DNA from: an uncultured Alistipes sp. | Lineage (GTDB): Bacteria > Bacteroidota > Bacteroidia > Bacteroidales > Rikenellaceae | Length of the DNA: 64,000 nucleotides | Assembly (NCBI GenBank): GCA_947177225.1 | Contig: CAMWTS010000001.1 | Location: 110,507 to 174,506 of the forward strand | Reading direction: 5' to 3' | Shown here: one piece after another, positions 46,080 through 54,968 of the stretch | Numbering within the stretch: position 1 is the first letter of the stretch | How the letters are laid out: each line of letters opens with the position of its first letter | Program-made: the position numbers and the translations under genes | Notes under the pieces: generated by a model | What the model was told of the DNA's origin: nothing | Databases searched by the model: none | Seen by the model: only the letters and a program-made list of their open reading frames with translations

Positions 46080-46243
46080 TTTGTCTTGTCAAAGATACGA
46101 AAAATCGGGCGCAGACGCAAGCGGCAGCCTGATTATACCGTGCGAGAATATCTTCGGCGGCGACGAATATGCAAATATCGGACGCTGATTGCGCGATTCG
46201 GATTTTTATCGCTACATTTGTATTTGCAAAACTTATAATCATT

Positions 46244-46621
46244 ATGTTGAAAGCAGGATTACATTTCCAAACGCAAATGGTCGTATCTCCGGGCAATACG
46301 GCCGAATACATCGGATCGGGCGATATGGCCGTGCTGGCCACTCCCGCAATGGTGGCACTGATGGAGAACGCAGCCATGCTGGCCGTAGCTCCTTTGCTGC
46401 CGGAGGGTTCGACGACCGTAGGCTCGTGCATATCGACTTCGCACCTGAAACCGTCGGCCGTCGGAGCAACCGTAACGGCACGTGCGGAACTTACGGAGGT
46501 GGATAACCGCCGACTGACATTCCGTGTCGAGGCCTACGAAGGCGAAGAGAAGATAGGGGAGGGCGAACACGTGCGCTACATTGTCGATCGCGAGAAGTTT
46601 CTTGCGCGCATCGGCAAATAA
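46244..46621 (+). CDS. hotdog-fold thioesterase (FlK-like)
   Basis: 125 aa from MLKAGLHFQTQMVVSPGN. Single hotdog domain: strand, then ATPAMVALMENAAMLAVAPL (the long hotdog helix with the acidic catalytic residue), then TVGSCISTSHLKPSAVGATV and EGEHVRYIVDREKF. The pattern is that of fluoroacetyl-CoA-thioesterase-like proteins widespread in gut anaerobes, which probably hydrolyse short acyl-CoAs; true specificity unknown. Promoter TTG-N21-TACATTTG at 46189-46220. Confidence 0.85.
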   Translation: MLKAGLHFQTQMVVSPGNTAEYIGSGDMAVLATPAMVALMENAAMLAVAPLLPEGSTTVGSCISTSHLKPSAVGATVTARAELTEVDNRRLTFRVEAYEGEEKIGEGEHVRYIVDREKFLARIGK

Positions 46622-46658
46622 AACCGACATATCGGACACGGGAATTTCGGCCTAAAAT

Positions 46659-46689
46659 TTTGCCGTTTCAAAACTTTACACTATCTTTG
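46659..46689 (+). promoter_or_regulatory. -33/-7 promoter of tRNA-Gln
   Basis: TTTG, 19 nt, TATCTTTG, ending about 21 nt before the mature tRNA 5' end. Confidence 0.75.
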
Positions 46690-46710
46690 CCGTGCTTTCG
46701 AGCAAATGAT

Positions 46711-46784
46711 TGAGCTATGGTGTAACGGTAACACAGCAGATTTTGGTTCTGTCGTTCTGAGTTCGAATCTCGGTAGCTCAACCA
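46711..46784 (+). tRNA. tRNA-Gln (anticodon TTG)
   Basis: Acceptor stem TGAGCTA/TAGCTCA, D-arm GGTGTAACGGTAACAC, anticodon stem GCAGA/TCTGT with loop TTTTGGT, T-arm with GTTCGAATC, and an encoded CCA end. A short hairpin with TTTT follows at 46794-46817. Confidence 0.95.
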
Positions 46785-46793
46785 AACGAGTCA

Positions 46794-46817
46794 AAGCCCG
46801 GCATAATGTCGGGTTTT
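46794..46817 (+). terminator. terminator after tRNA-Gln
   Basis: AAGCCCG pairs with CGGGTTT (one G-T) around a 9-nt loop and runs into TTGTTATTTT. It ends the tRNA transcript before the nucleotidase gene. Confidence 0.6.
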
Positions 46818-46846
46818 GTTATTTTCAGATTAAAACTCTTGTCATT

Positions 46847-47764
46847 ATGCCCTTTCCAATCGAAAACAAGCTCGTCGTAGCAGTCTCATCGTCGGCACTG
46901 TTCGATCTGTCGGAATCCGACAAAATATACAACGAGCACGGCCTGGCCGAGTATCGTCGTTACCAAGAGGCCAACATCGACAAACCGCTCGGAAAGGGCG
47001 TGGCATTTCCATTTGTCAAACGTCTGCTCAGCTTCAACGAGATATTTCCCGACGAGCAGCCCGTAGAGGTGGTGCTGCTCTCGCGCAACTCGCCAGAAAC
47101 GGGATTGCGCGTATTCCGCACCATAGCCCACTATGGTCTCGACATCACGCGGGCATCGTTCTTTTCGGGCGAATCGCCATACAAATATCTGCCTGCATTC
47201 AACGCCTCGCTGTTTCTGTCGGCCTCAGAAAGCGACGTGCGCAATGCCTGCGATGCCGGCTATGCCGCCGGACGCGTACTCGACAGCAAGGTGCTCGACG
47301 ACGAGTCGGACGGAGAGTTGCGCATAGCATTCGACTTCGACGGCGTGATCGCCGACGACGAGAGCGAGAAGATCTACAAGGAGCAGGGATTATCGGCCTT
47401 TCATCGCCACGAATCGACCACCGACAAACCTCTCGATCCGGGACCGCTGGCCGATCTGCTGAAAAAAATATCCAACCTGCAACGGCTCGAAACCTCGCGC
47501 CTCGGCATCGATCCGTCGCATCGGCGCCGACTCAAAATATCGATCGTAACGGCGCGCAACGCGCCTGCCCACGAGCGCGTGGTCAATACGTTGAAGAGCT
47601 GGGGAGTAGAGGTAACCGAAGCCTTCTTCCTCGGAGGCATATCCAAAGACAGAGTGCTGGAAATCATGCGTCCTCACATATTCTTCGACGATCAGATGTC
47701 GCATCTCAACCACCTGCGCAACGTACCGGCCGTACATATTCCGATGGGCATAGCCAACGAATAA
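46847..47764 (+). CDS. 5'-nucleotidase (cytosolic IA-like)
   Basis: 305 aa from MPFPIENKLVVAVSSSALFD; the ORF-track start is inside the tRNA. The sequence matches bacterial homologues of cytosolic 5'-nucleotidase I: two related halves (SESDKIYNEHGLAEYRRYQ, then DESEKIYKEQGLSAFHRHES) and a HAD-type aspartate block RIAFDFDGVIADDESE. Should dephosphorylate nucleoside monophosphates in the cytoplasm. It lies behind tRNA-Gln but past the tRNA's terminator; own promoter not obvious. Confidence 0.85.
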   Translation: MPFPIENKLVVAVSSSALFDLSESDKIYNEHGLAEYRRYQEANIDKPLGKGVAFPFVKRLLSFNEIFPDEQPVEVVLLSRNSPETGLRVFRTIAHYGLDITRASFFSGESPYKYLPAFNASLFLSASESDVRNACDAGYAAGRVLDSKVLDDESDGELRIAFDFDGVIADDESEKIYKEQGLSAFHRHESTTDKPLDPGPLADLLKKISNLQRLETSRLGIDPSHRRRLKISIVTARNAPAHERVVNTLKSWGVEVTEAFFLGGISKDRVLEIMRPHIFFDDQMSHLNHLRNVPAVHIPMGIANE

Positions 47765-47863
47765 ATACTCCATAAAGCATATTGCTACGATAAGTTTTCA
47801 ATACAATCGTGCATATATATGATTTTTTATTGTACATTTGTAAAATATAATATTTAAATACAG

Positions 47864-48010
47864 ATGTACAACAAGTCCGGCGAGGAGTATGTCTCTCCGC
47901 AAATCGAAATCTTGACTGTGAAGGTCGAATACACACATATCAGCGAAAGCGGAACCGAGATGAATCGCATAGATCCGGTACTCGAAAATCAGTTCGACGA
48001 GATATTATGA
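47864..48010 (+). CDS. 48-aa peptide translationally coupled to a fimbrillin-like lipoprotein
   Basis: Too short for the ORF track. Starts MYNKSGEEYVSPQIEILTVK, ends ENQFDEIL, and its TGA overlaps the next ATG as ATGA. A -7 box TACATTTG at 47833-47840 gives a leader of about 20 nt, so this is the first cistron. No signal peptide; acidic. Short proteins of this kind sit before secreted lipoproteins elsewhere in Bacteroidales, possibly as leader peptides for coupling or as cytoplasmic partners. Function unknown. Confidence 0.72.
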   Translation: MYNKSGEEYVSPQIEILTVKVEYTHISESGTEMNRIDPVLENQFDEIL

Positions 48011-49389
48011 AATCGACAGCCATAATTTCTGCCGGCCTGCTATCGCTTGCCATGGCATCGTGCTGCAACAATGGCGAGGAGGCTCCGGCCGCTCAGCGGG
48101 TGCAGTTTCACATCGAAGCATCGGCCGACAATACACGCACGCAGTGGGGCGAGTCGGACACCGACGGATATCACATGCAATGGAGCGAAGACGATCGTCT
48201 CAAAATCATAATCTCAACAGCCGACAACATAGCGGAGGCATCGATAGGACATATCTCCGACGACAGATCATCGGCATCGTTCGATGTCGATATGGAGTTG
48301 GCATCGACACCCGACGAGTACCGGCTCTACGCCTGCTGTCCGGCTTCGGCATTCGACGGGATAACGACCGATAGAGACAATACGCGACAAGTGCCGCAGC
48401 TCGATTTCACCGTCCCGCAGCATCAGCGACCGACATCGCAGTCGTTCGCCCCCGACGCCGCCGTGATATTCGGCTGCTCGGCAAGCGATATAGCACCGAC
48501 ATCGTTTGTCGCCATGCAATTTACCTCGATAGTGGCTTACGGAAAGATAACGGTCAGAGACCTGCCTTTGGACGACGGCGAACGGGTGACGTCGATAACG
48601 CTTGCGGCATCTCGCCCGATATCGGGCAAGGCGACATACCGCTTCGACGACGATACGCCGCACAGTGAGGCCGCACAATCGGCATCGGATACGATAGAGA
48701 TAGAATATTCGACCGCCGATGCCACATTCTCAGCATGGTTCACGACCATACCGGCTTCGCTGCGCGACGGAGTGTTGTGCGTATGCGTCAAGACCGACCG
48801 CGGCAGATACGAAAAGATGATCGATCTGAGCGGCAAGGATTTCGTCTTCGAGCAAAACCGCATATTGTCGTTTACAGTCGACATGAGTGCCGCCGCGCGT
48901 TCCGAACACCCCGTATGGCACCGCATATCGTCACCGGAGATGATCTCGGACCGTCCACATATCATAATATGCAACGGATTCTGCTGCTCCAACACGCTGT
49001 CGTTCGACGGGCACCCGCAGGCCTTATCGCTCTCCGATACAAATATCGCCATCGACGGCAACTGCATTTATAACATGGTCGGCGACTCTTTGAAATGGAA
49101 CTTCACGACATCGATCACCGGCGAAACCGTCATTTCGCAGTATGGCAATCCAGACATTTGGCTATATGCAGCCAACACCAACAACGGCATATATGCCGAC
49201 AACAACGCTGCCCGCCGTTTTCGTTGGATATTCTCAATCGCAGACGGAGCCATGCGAGCTTCGTGCCGCAACAGCAGCGACACACGTTACCTCGGTATCG
49301 CCTCGGCAGGCTGGCGGTCATACACCTCTTACAACAACGTCAACTACATATCCACGGCAATAGAGCTGTTCGGATTGTATGTAGAGTAG
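48007..49389 (+). CDS. fimbrillin-like surface lipoprotein
   Basis: 460 aa with lipoprotein signal MKSTAIISAGLLSLAMASC. The mature protein begins with the fimbrillin/Mfa-like pattern: FHIEASADNTRTQWGESD followed by MQWSEDDRLKI, then beta-rich segments (YRLYACCPASAFDG, SFVAMQFTSIVAYGKITV) typical of FimA/Mfa-type adhesins. The C-terminal third (from about 330) has an extra beta-rich domain of unknown type (WLYAANTNNGIYADNN, RYLGIASAGWRSY). Possible subunit or tip of a surface filament. Only one such gene is present, so no full pilus locus. Confidence 0.72.
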   Translation: MKSTAIISAGLLSLAMASCCNNGEEAPAAQRVQFHIEASADNTRTQWGESDTDGYHMQWSEDDRLKIIISTADNIAEASIGHISDDRSSASFDVDMELASTPDEYRLYACCPASAFDGITTDRDNTRQVPQLDFTVPQHQRPTSQSFAPDAAVIFGCSASDIAPTSFVAMQFTSIVAYGKITVRDLPLDDGERVTSITLAASRPISGKATYRFDDDTPHSEAAQSASDTIEIEYSTADATFSAWFTTIPASLRDGVLCVCVKTDRGRYEKMIDLSGKDFVFEQNRILSFTVDMSAAARSEHPVWHRISSPEMISDRPHIIICNGFCCSNTLSFDGHPQALSLSDTNIAIDGNCIYNMVGDSLKWNFTTSITGETVISQYGNPDIWLYAANTNNGIYADNNAARRFRWIFSIADGAMRASCRNSSDTRYLGIASAGWRSYTSYNNVNYISTAIELFGLYVE

Positions 49390-49522
49390 ACACCTTGCAG
49401 CTATCAAGATACAACAACGATTGCATTTCGCAACGCTTATATTAAAAGATAAAGCTGCATAATATTCAAATTCTCACCGAGATTCGCACAGTCTCCCGTA
49501 CTAACGGCAATCGGGCGACGTG

Positions 49523-50020
49523 TCATATCGCACCCTCGTCGCAGAGCATACGCCGTTTCAGCTCCGAGCCCCAATAGTATTGCCCGATGGAACCGTCACG
49601 CCGCACGATGCGATGGCACGGAACCAGGAGCGTAACAGGATTGTCGCCGACGGCCGAGGCAACGGCTCGTACTGCCGACGCATGTCCGGCACGCCGCGCA
49701 AGTTCCGAGTAACAAATCGTCTCTCCGCGCCCGACATCAAGCAATGCCCGCCACACATCTATTTGAAAATGCGTACCTATAAGATGAAGTGTAACGTCGC
49801 AAGAAAATATGTCGCGACACTTGCCGGCCCCGGCAAGGCGTATGTTGGGAAAAATCTCCGCGACATGATTCAAGACCGTTGTCCGATCGGGCTGCGCAAA
49901 ACCGAGATAACACAGTCCGTCATTAGAAAATACCTCGATCATCTCACCGTATGGCGAGTCGACAAACGCATACTCGGCATCGAAAGCCTCTCGGCGATCA
50001 TGGGAAACATTGATATTCAT
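49523..50020 (-). CDS. ogt: methylated-DNA-protein-cysteine methyltransferase
   Basis: Suicidal repair protein for O6-alkylguanine. 165 aa: an N-terminal ribonuclease-like domain (AEYAFVDSPYGEMIEVFSND) and the alkyltransferase domain with GETICYSELARRAG and the active-site cysteine in LLVPCHRIVRRDG. The domain order without an AdaA zinc region marks it as Ogt/AdaB type rather than full Ada. Stands alone. Confidence 0.92.
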   Translation of the reverse strand: MNINVSHDRREAFDAEYAFVDSPYGEMIEVFSNDGLCYLGFAQPDRTTVLNHVAEIFPNIRLAGAGKCRDIFSCDVTLHLIGTHFQIDVWRALLDVGRGETICYSELARRAGHASAVRAVASAVGDNPVTLLVPCHRIVRRDGSIGQYYWGSELKRRMLCDEGAI

Positions 50021-50098
50021 GGCACAATCCTTATAAACATCAGTACGGCAAAGCCGCCTATTGCAAATTTAACGATTTTATCGTACATATGCAACCAC

Positions 50099-50128
50099 AA
50101 AAAAATCCGGTCTCTAAAAGACCGGATC
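50099..50128 (-). terminator. intrinsic terminator of the S1/P1 nuclease gene
   Basis: On the minus strand ATCCGGTC pairs with GACCGGAT over 7 nt, followed by TTTTTTTG. Confidence 0.88.
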
Positions 50129-50151
50129 ATATCCCGCGAAACTTTCGCTGA

Positions 50152-50931
50152 CTAACGCTCGCCGTAGATCGATTCGAGCAATGCCGCCAGACGAAGACCG
50201 CCTTTCAGAAACTGCTCCTCTATGACGGGAGTATATTTGTTGACATAGTCGAACGAGATCTCGACACCGGCCGGAGAGTCGAAATAGATCTGACGGCTCA
50301 GCTCGACAGTCTCCTCGATCCAGTCGTTGGGCGTACCTGCCACGATCGTCTCGATCTGCTCGGGCGTAGCGCGATCGATCTGATACTGCCACTCCGAATA
50401 GCTCCACTTGTGTGCCGACTCCACGATCTTGGTATCCCACACGCTATGCAGCTTGGCGTTCGAATAGAAATATTTTACCTGAATTGTATTGCCGCCCAGA
50501 TCGCATTTATGACCGGCATGCATAGGACAGTGCATGTCGCCTACAAGGTGTATGAGCATCATCAGATCGAGCTTCTCCTGCTCAGGCGACAAACCTCCGT
50601 TTTTCAGACGCGCCACAATATCGTTGATCGCTACGACGACATCGCCTTTCGGCTCCTTCTTCGACTTTGCATACGTACGCTCATTCTCGTCGACATTGAC
50701 ATAATGCCACGTCTTGGTGTAAGCATACTCGGGCGTATGGCTGGCGTTATCGAGCCAGTTGGCATAATATACGAGCGAGTGGCCGTCGAGCAGCGCCGTC
50801 ACCTTCGATGCCACTTCGGGCGACAGATGGTTCTCTGCGATATAGGCCACCGTGTCGTGCCCCTTTTGTCCCCAGCCGAATACATTGCCGACGGCCGCAA
50901 GACACAATAATGATACGATCAGTCTCTTCAT
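50152..50931 (-). CDS. S1/P1-type nuclease, secreted
   Basis: 259 aa from MKRLIVSLLCLAAVGNVFG; the ORF-track start is out of context inside rho's end. After cleavage the mature protein would begin with W-G-Q-K-G-H, the N-terminal tryptophan that directly ligates zinc in this family. Further ligands: ANWLDNASHT, TWHYVNVD and MLIHLVGDMHCPMHAG (a helix with H and D ligands), then DLGGN. A trinuclear zinc nuclease or phosphatase in the periplasm for DNA/RNA salvage. 20 nt after rho, ended by a strong terminator. Confidence 0.92.
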   Translation of the reverse strand: MKRLIVSLLCLAAVGNVFGWGQKGHDTVAYIAENHLSPEVASKVTALLDGHSLVYYANWLDNASHTPEYAYTKTWHYVNVDENERTYAKSKKEPKGDVVVAINDIVARLKNGGLSPEQEKLDLMMLIHLVGDMHCPMHAGHKCDLGGNTIQVKYFYSNAKLHSVWDTKIVESAHKWSYSEWQYQIDRATPEQIETIVAGTPNDWIEETVELSRQIYFDSPAGVEISFDYVNKYTPVIEEQFLKGGLRLAALLESIYGER

Positions 50932-50951
50932 AATCGGGTCTATGTTTAGGT

Positions 50952-52586
50952 TTATTGATTCATCGTTGCGAGGAACTCCTCGTTGCTGTCGGTCATATTC
51001 ATCTGCTTTTGCAGGAACTCCATCGCCTCGACAGTCGTCATATCCGACAGATACTTGCGCAGAATCCATGTGCGGCTCATCACATTCGACGAGAGCAGCA
51101 GATCTTCTCTACGCGTACCCGACGAAATAACATCGACAGCAGGGTAGATGCGCTTGTTTGACAACTTGCGATCGAGCTGCAACTCCATATTGCCCGTACC
51201 CTTGAACTCCTCGAATATCACCTCGTCCATCTTGGAACCGGTATCGATCAATGCCGTGGCGATAATCGTCAGCGACCCCTTCTCCTCGGTATTTCGCGCC
51301 GCACCGAAGAATCGCTTGGGCTTATGCAGCGCATTGGCATCGACACCGCCCGAAAGCACTTTGCCCGATGCAGGCTGAACCGAGTTATAAGCACGTGCCA
51401 GACGCGTAATCGAATCGAGGAAGATGACCACATCATGTCCGCACTCCACCATACGTTTAGCCTTCTCCAACACCATCTCAGCCACTTTGACATGGCGCGA
51501 AGCCTGCTCGTCGAATGTCGAGGCCACCACCTCCGCCTTAACGTTGCGCGCCATCTCCGTAACCTCCTCCGGACGTTCGTCGATAAGCAAAACGATCATA
51601 TATACTTCGGGGTGATTGTCGGCAATGGCATTGGCTATCGACTGCAACAGCATGGTTTTACCGGTCTTGGGCTGTGCGACGATCAACGCTCGCTGTCCCT
51701 TGCCTATCGGAGAAAACAGATCGATTATACGGTTCGAGAGCGAATTGTGCCCGTTGCCCGTCAGATGGAATTTCTCGCTCGGAAACAGCGGCGTCATATA
51801 CTCGAACTGCACGCGGTCGCGGATATATTCGGGTTTCAAACCGTTGATCTCCGATATATGCACCAGCGGGAAATACTTTTCACCCTCTTTCGGAGGACGT
51901 ATCGTGCCGCTCACCGTATCGCCCGGCTTCAAACCGAACAGCTTTATCTGCGACGGAGACACATACACGTCATCGGGCGAATTGAGATAGTTGTAATCAG
52001 CCGAGCGCAGGAATCCGTAGCCGTCGGGCATGATCTCCAACACGCCCTCACCGTCGATTTCGGCTGCGAAATCGTCTTTGGTCACCACGTCCGACGGCAA
52101 CCCGTCGTCGTATATGGCATTACCGTCTATATCGTCCATCAAAGGCTCTTCGACAATATCCTGCTCGACAGATATTTCATCTGCAACACGGTCAGCCTCC
52201 GGCTGAGTTGCCGCAGCGGCAGCAGCGCTCTTCGGCTTGCGACCGCGTCGTTTGGGCATAGGGTGATCCGGCGTCTGCTCAACCGTCTCCGTTGCAACGG
52301 CAGCCGGCTCGGCTTGCAAGGCAGACTCTTCGCCACGACCCTGAATATCGTCTGCACGACGCACGGGGCCGCCGACCTTGACTCCACCAACGCGCGGACG
52401 ACGTCCGCGTTTCGCAGGCTGGGGAGCCGCCGCCTCTGGCTCTGCGACCGGAGCATCGTTGGCAACCGAAGAGATCTTGTCCAACAACTCTCTCTTTTTC
52501 ATAGAGGTTCCGTCGATGCCGAGCACTTTGCCGATAGCACGCAATTCGACAAGCGTCTTACTCTCTAATGCAGTTAAATCTTGCAT
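50952..52586 (-). CDS. rho: transcription termination factor Rho
   Basis: Hexameric RNA helicase that ends transcription. 544 aa: Rho_N helical domain (residues 1-45, [18 protein letters not shown]), a low-complexity insertion of about 130 residues with basic patches ([21 protein letters not shown]) and acidic runs, the cold-shock RNA-binding domain ([18 protein letters not shown]), Walker [13 protein letters not shown], Walker [17 protein letters not shown] and the Q/R-loop region to the C-terminus. The insertion is typical of Bacteroidota. A TATATTTG box at 52659-52652 leaves a leader of about 60 nt. Confidence 0.97.
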   Translation of the reverse strand: MQDLTALESKTLVELRAIGKVLGIDGTSMKKRELLDKISSVANDAPVAEPEAAAPQPAKRGRRPRVGGVKVGGPVRRADDIQGRGEESALQAEPAAVATETVEQTPDHPMPKRRGRKPKSAAAAAATQPEADRVADEISVEQDIVEEPLMDDIDGNAIYDDGLPSDVVTKDDFAAEIDGEGVLEIMPDGYGFLRSADYNYLNSPDDVYVSPSQIKLFGLKPGDTVSGTIRPPKEGEKYFPLVHISEINGLKPEYIRDRVQFEYMTPLFPSEKFHLTGNGHNSLSNRIIDLFSPIGKGQRALIVAQPKTGKTMLLQSIANAIADNHPEVYMIVLLIDERPEEVTEMARNVKAEVVASTFDEQASRHVKVAEMVLEKAKRMVECGHDVVIFLDSITRLARAYNSVQPASGKVLSGGVDANALHKPKRFFGAARNTEEKGSLTIIATALIDTGSKMDEVIFEEFKGTGNMELQLDRKLSNKRIYPAVDVISSGTRREDLLLSSNVMSRTWILRKYLSDMTTVEAMEFLQKQMNMTDSNEEFLATMNQ

Positions 52587-52782
52587 ATATATAAATTAAT
52601 TATGTATTCGTGATTATTATGAACGGAATCATTATCCAACCGAAAGCAGTGCAAATATAATACATTTTTTATTATCGCCAATATTTTTCATAACAATTAT
52701 ATATTATTTAACAGCGTAAGATCGTATTTTATTACAAAAAATCGTACATTTGTCTTACAATTATTAACGACTGACTACAACT

Positions 52783-53289
52783 ATGGATTTAGTTTTAAGA
52801 TACCGCATGTTGAGCGACGAAAGCGACCATTTCGTACGCGACTTCGAAGTGCGTCCCGAAATGACGCTGGCCGAGTTTCACCGTTTTATCATCGAATCGC
52901 TCGGTTACGACGACTGCATGTCGTCGATATTCAAGTCAGATGCCCAGTGGAGCAAACAGCAGGAGTACACGCAAATGGACATGGGAATCGATGTCGAATC
53001 GGCACCGATTGCAATGGACAGGGTGCATCTGCTCGAAGTGACCTCCGAACTGCACGACCGAATGATCTATCTGTTCGACATGCTCAACGAACGGGCGTTC
53101 TACATCGAACTGGTAGAGGTGAAACGCGCCGAGGACGATATGACATATCCGCGCGTGGCGTTCGAACATGCCACGGCTCCCGATCAGTACGACCCAGAGG
53201 TCACGGTCGACGACGGATCGATCTTCGAGGAGATGATGGGTGAATTCGGCGAGTTCGACGGCGATGACAGCTATGACGACGAATATTGA
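52783..53289 (+). CDS. plasmid pRiA4b ORF-3-like protein
   Basis: 168 aa. The fold family is recognisable from the opening strand and the EVRPEMTLAEFHRFIIESLG helix, then SIFKSDAQWSKQQEYT and MIYLFDMLNERAFYIELVEV. Very acidic C-terminus (EFGEFDGDDSYDDEY). Function of the family is not settled; here it is a housekeeping-looking gene whose end overlaps miaA by 17 nt, so the two are co-translated. Promoter TACATTTG at 52745-52752. Confidence 0.82.
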   Translation: MDLVLRYRMLSDESDHFVRDFEVRPEMTLAEFHRFIIESLGYDDCMSSIFKSDAQWSKQQEYTQMDMGIDVESAPIAMDRVHLLEVTSELHDRMIYLFDMLNERAFYIELVEVKRAEDDMTYPRVAFEHATAPDQYDPEVTVDDGSIFEEMMGEFGEFDGDDSYDDEY

Positions 53290-54196
53290 TCGCCCGACGC
53301 TTATCGTAGTGGTAGGTCCCACCGGATCGGGCAAAACAGATCTCAGCATACGTATTGCACAGCACTATGCCGCACCTATTCTGTCGACCGACTCGCGACA
53401 GATGTACATCGGCATGCCCATCGGAACGGCACAGCCTACGCCCGAACAGCTCAACTGCGTCGAACACCACTTCATTGCCGACCGCACACCCGACAGAGAG
53501 TTCAACTGCGGCCAATACGAGATAGAAGCATTGGCTCGGCTCGACGAACTGTTCGCCACCCGCAAATATGTGGTTGCCGTGGGGGGTTCGGGACTATATA
53601 TACAGGCTCTGTGCGAGGGTATGGACGAGCTGCCGCAAGCCGACAACGATCTGCGGCAGACGTTGCACCAACGGCTCGAACATGAGGGTCTGCAATCGCT
53701 CGTCGATCAGCTGCGGCAACTCGATCCCAAGTGTTGCGACACGATCGATATCCGCAACCACGCACGCGTAATGCGGGCTTTGGAGGTGTGTCTGCTAAGT
53801 GGCCGTCCATACTCGGAACAGCGAATAGGACAACGACGCGAACGACCGTTTCGCATAATCAAGATAGGTACCGATATCGACCGACCCACACTATACCGGC
53901 GCATCGACTGCCGTGTAGACCAGATGATAGCCGACGGACTGGAAAATGAGGTGGAATCGATGCTCCCGTTTCGCCACTGCAACGCGTTGCAAACAGTAGG
54001 ATACAAAGAACTGTTCGCCTATATGGACGGCGAGTGTTCGCGCGAAGAGGCTATCGAGCTTATCAAACGCAACTCGCGACGATATGCCAAACGGCAAATG
54101 ACATGGTTCCGCCGCGACACCGAAATAGCCTGGTTTGCCCCCTCCGACACCGATGCCATAATAGAATATATAGACGGAAAGGTTTTGCAGAATTAA
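53273..54196 (+). CDS. miaA: tRNA dimethylallyltransferase MiaA
   Basis: Adds a dimethylallyl group to A37 of tRNAs reading UNN codons. 307 aa from MTTNIDRPTLIVVVGP, which overlaps the upstream gene. P-loop GPTGSGKTDLS, the catalytic DSRQMYIGMPIGTAQP, RDHF-like segment HHFIADRTPDREFNCGQY, GGSGLYIQAL and the tRNA-binding C-terminal helix KRNSRRYAKRQMTWFRRD are present. Interestingly it sits directly before tRNA-Leu(TAA), one of its substrates. Confidence 0.96.
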   Translation: MTTNIDRPTLIVVVGPTGSGKTDLSIRIAQHYAAPILSTDSRQMYIGMPIGTAQPTPEQLNCVEHHFIADRTPDREFNCGQYEIEALARLDELFATRKYVVAVGGSGLYIQALCEGMDELPQADNDLRQTLHQRLEHEGLQSLVDQLRQLDPKCCDTIDIRNHARVMRALEVCLLSGRPYSEQRIGQRRERPFRIIKIGTDIDRPTLYRRIDCRVDQMIADGLENEVESMLPFRHCNALQTVGYKELFAYMDGECSREEAIELIKRNSRRYAKRQMTWFRRDTEIAWFAPSDTDAIIEYIDGKVLQN

Positions 54197-54214
54197 ATAA
54201 AAATACTACTTTTG
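54184..54214 (+). promoter_or_regulatory. -33/-7 promoter of tRNA-Leu
   Basis: TTTG, 19 nt, TACTTTTG. The -33 box lies within the last codons of miaA. Confidence 0.72.
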
Positions 54215-54237
54215 CAGAGTCGTTTAAGCGACACAGG

Positions 54238-54323
54238 GCTCGGATGGTGGAATAGGTAGACACGCCGGACTTAAAATCCTGTGACCAGTAATGGTCGTGC
54301 CGGTTCGACCCCGGCTCCGAGTA
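54238..54323 (+). tRNA. tRNA-Leu (anticodon TAA)
   Basis: Class II tRNA with a long variable arm (GTGACCAGTAATGGTCGT). Acceptor GCTCGGA/TCCGAGT, anticodon loop CTTAAAA, T-arm GGTTCGACCCC. CCA is not encoded. Confidence 0.95.
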
Positions 54324-54352
54324 CACGTAAGAGTCTTCGGCTCACAATGGCA

Positions 54353-54381
54353 CCGAAAGCGAATAACCGCTTTCGGTTTTT
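54353..54381 (+). terminator. terminator after tRNA-Leu
   Basis: CCGAAAGCG pairs with CGCTTTCGG across 6 nt, followed by TTTTTCG. Confidence 0.85.
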
Positions 54382-54460
54382 CGTTATAAACACTTTCAGT
54401 CGTCGGCCGATCGCATGCGGCTTCCTGAATAGACTGAACTTGCAGCATATTAAGAGTCTG

Positions 54461-54505
54461 TGGAAATAATCGTGCACAGATTTCTCGCTTGTGCTCGAAA
54501 TGACA
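54461..54505 (+). repeat. dispersed 45-nt repeat, copy 1
   Basis: TGGAAATAATCG(T/C)GCACAG...CTCGAAATGACA, about 90% identical to the copy at 54755-54799. The rest of the 54382-54846 stretch has no gene; ORFs listed there are frames through these repeats. Confidence 0.75.
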
Positions 54506-54561
54506 ACCCGATGTCACTCTGAGTGAGGGCATGCCCGACCGTGGGTGTCTCGCCGTCGGTA

Positions 54562-54676
54562 ATTGTCACTCCGAGGAGCCGCAGGCGACATGGGAGTCTC
54601 GCGATCAGGAGAGCGCAGCCTGCCGCAACAAAAGAGATTCTCACGTCGGACGTGCCGTCCTCCTCAGAATGACAAT
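54562..54676. repeat. 115-bp element with 17-bp terminal inverted repeats
   Basis: ATTGTCACTCCGAGGAG at the left end and CTCCTCAGAATGACAAT at the right are inverted copies with two mismatches. No coding capacity of its own. It resembles the widely dispersed GTCATTCNGAGG-type repeats of Bacteroidota intergenic regions and could be a MITE or a hairpin-forming repeat. Confidence 0.7.
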
Positions 54677-54754
54677 CCGCAATCTGTCATGTCGAACGAA
54701 TGTGAAACATCTGGGGTAGACAAGACTTGTGACACGCGGAGAGGAAAGAATCAA

Positions 54755-54799
54755 TGGAAATAATCGCGCACAGATTTCTCGCTCACGCTCGAAATGACA
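54755..54799 (+). repeat. dispersed 45-nt repeat, copy 2
   Basis: Second copy of the 54461-54505 sequence in the same orientation, about four mismatches. Confidence 0.75.
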
Positions 54800-54846
54800 T
54801 AACAATGGAAATAGCCAACCAAGAACAATGCGCCACATTTTTCGTC

Positions 54847-54950
54847 AAAAGCGGTATTATGCCATGCAACGCAGGAGTGAGACGATGGGCTGTACTGACG
54901 TACTGCCCATTGGCGAACGACAAGGCGCGGAAGCAAATAGCGGCTTTTCA
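54847..54950. repeat. palindromic repeat, copy B
   Basis: Inner hairpin ATGGGC-T-GTACTGACGTAC-T-GCCCAT (54885-54910) flanked by imperfect inverted ends (AAAAGCGGTATTATGC and GCAAATAGCGGCTTTT). Same plan as copies A and C. Confidence 0.68.
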
Positions 54951-54968
54951 TGGAAAAGATTTTTCGTC

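Noticed and set aside
45577-46431. 284-aa minus-strand ORF spanning DUF4294 and thioesterase genes
   Set aside because: Runs antisense to the thioesterase and out of frame with DUF4294; no motif.
54563-54763. 66-aa ORF in the repeat island
   Set aside because: Lies across a 115-bp inverted-repeat element; such frames are often annotated as hypothetical proteins but are repeat-derived.
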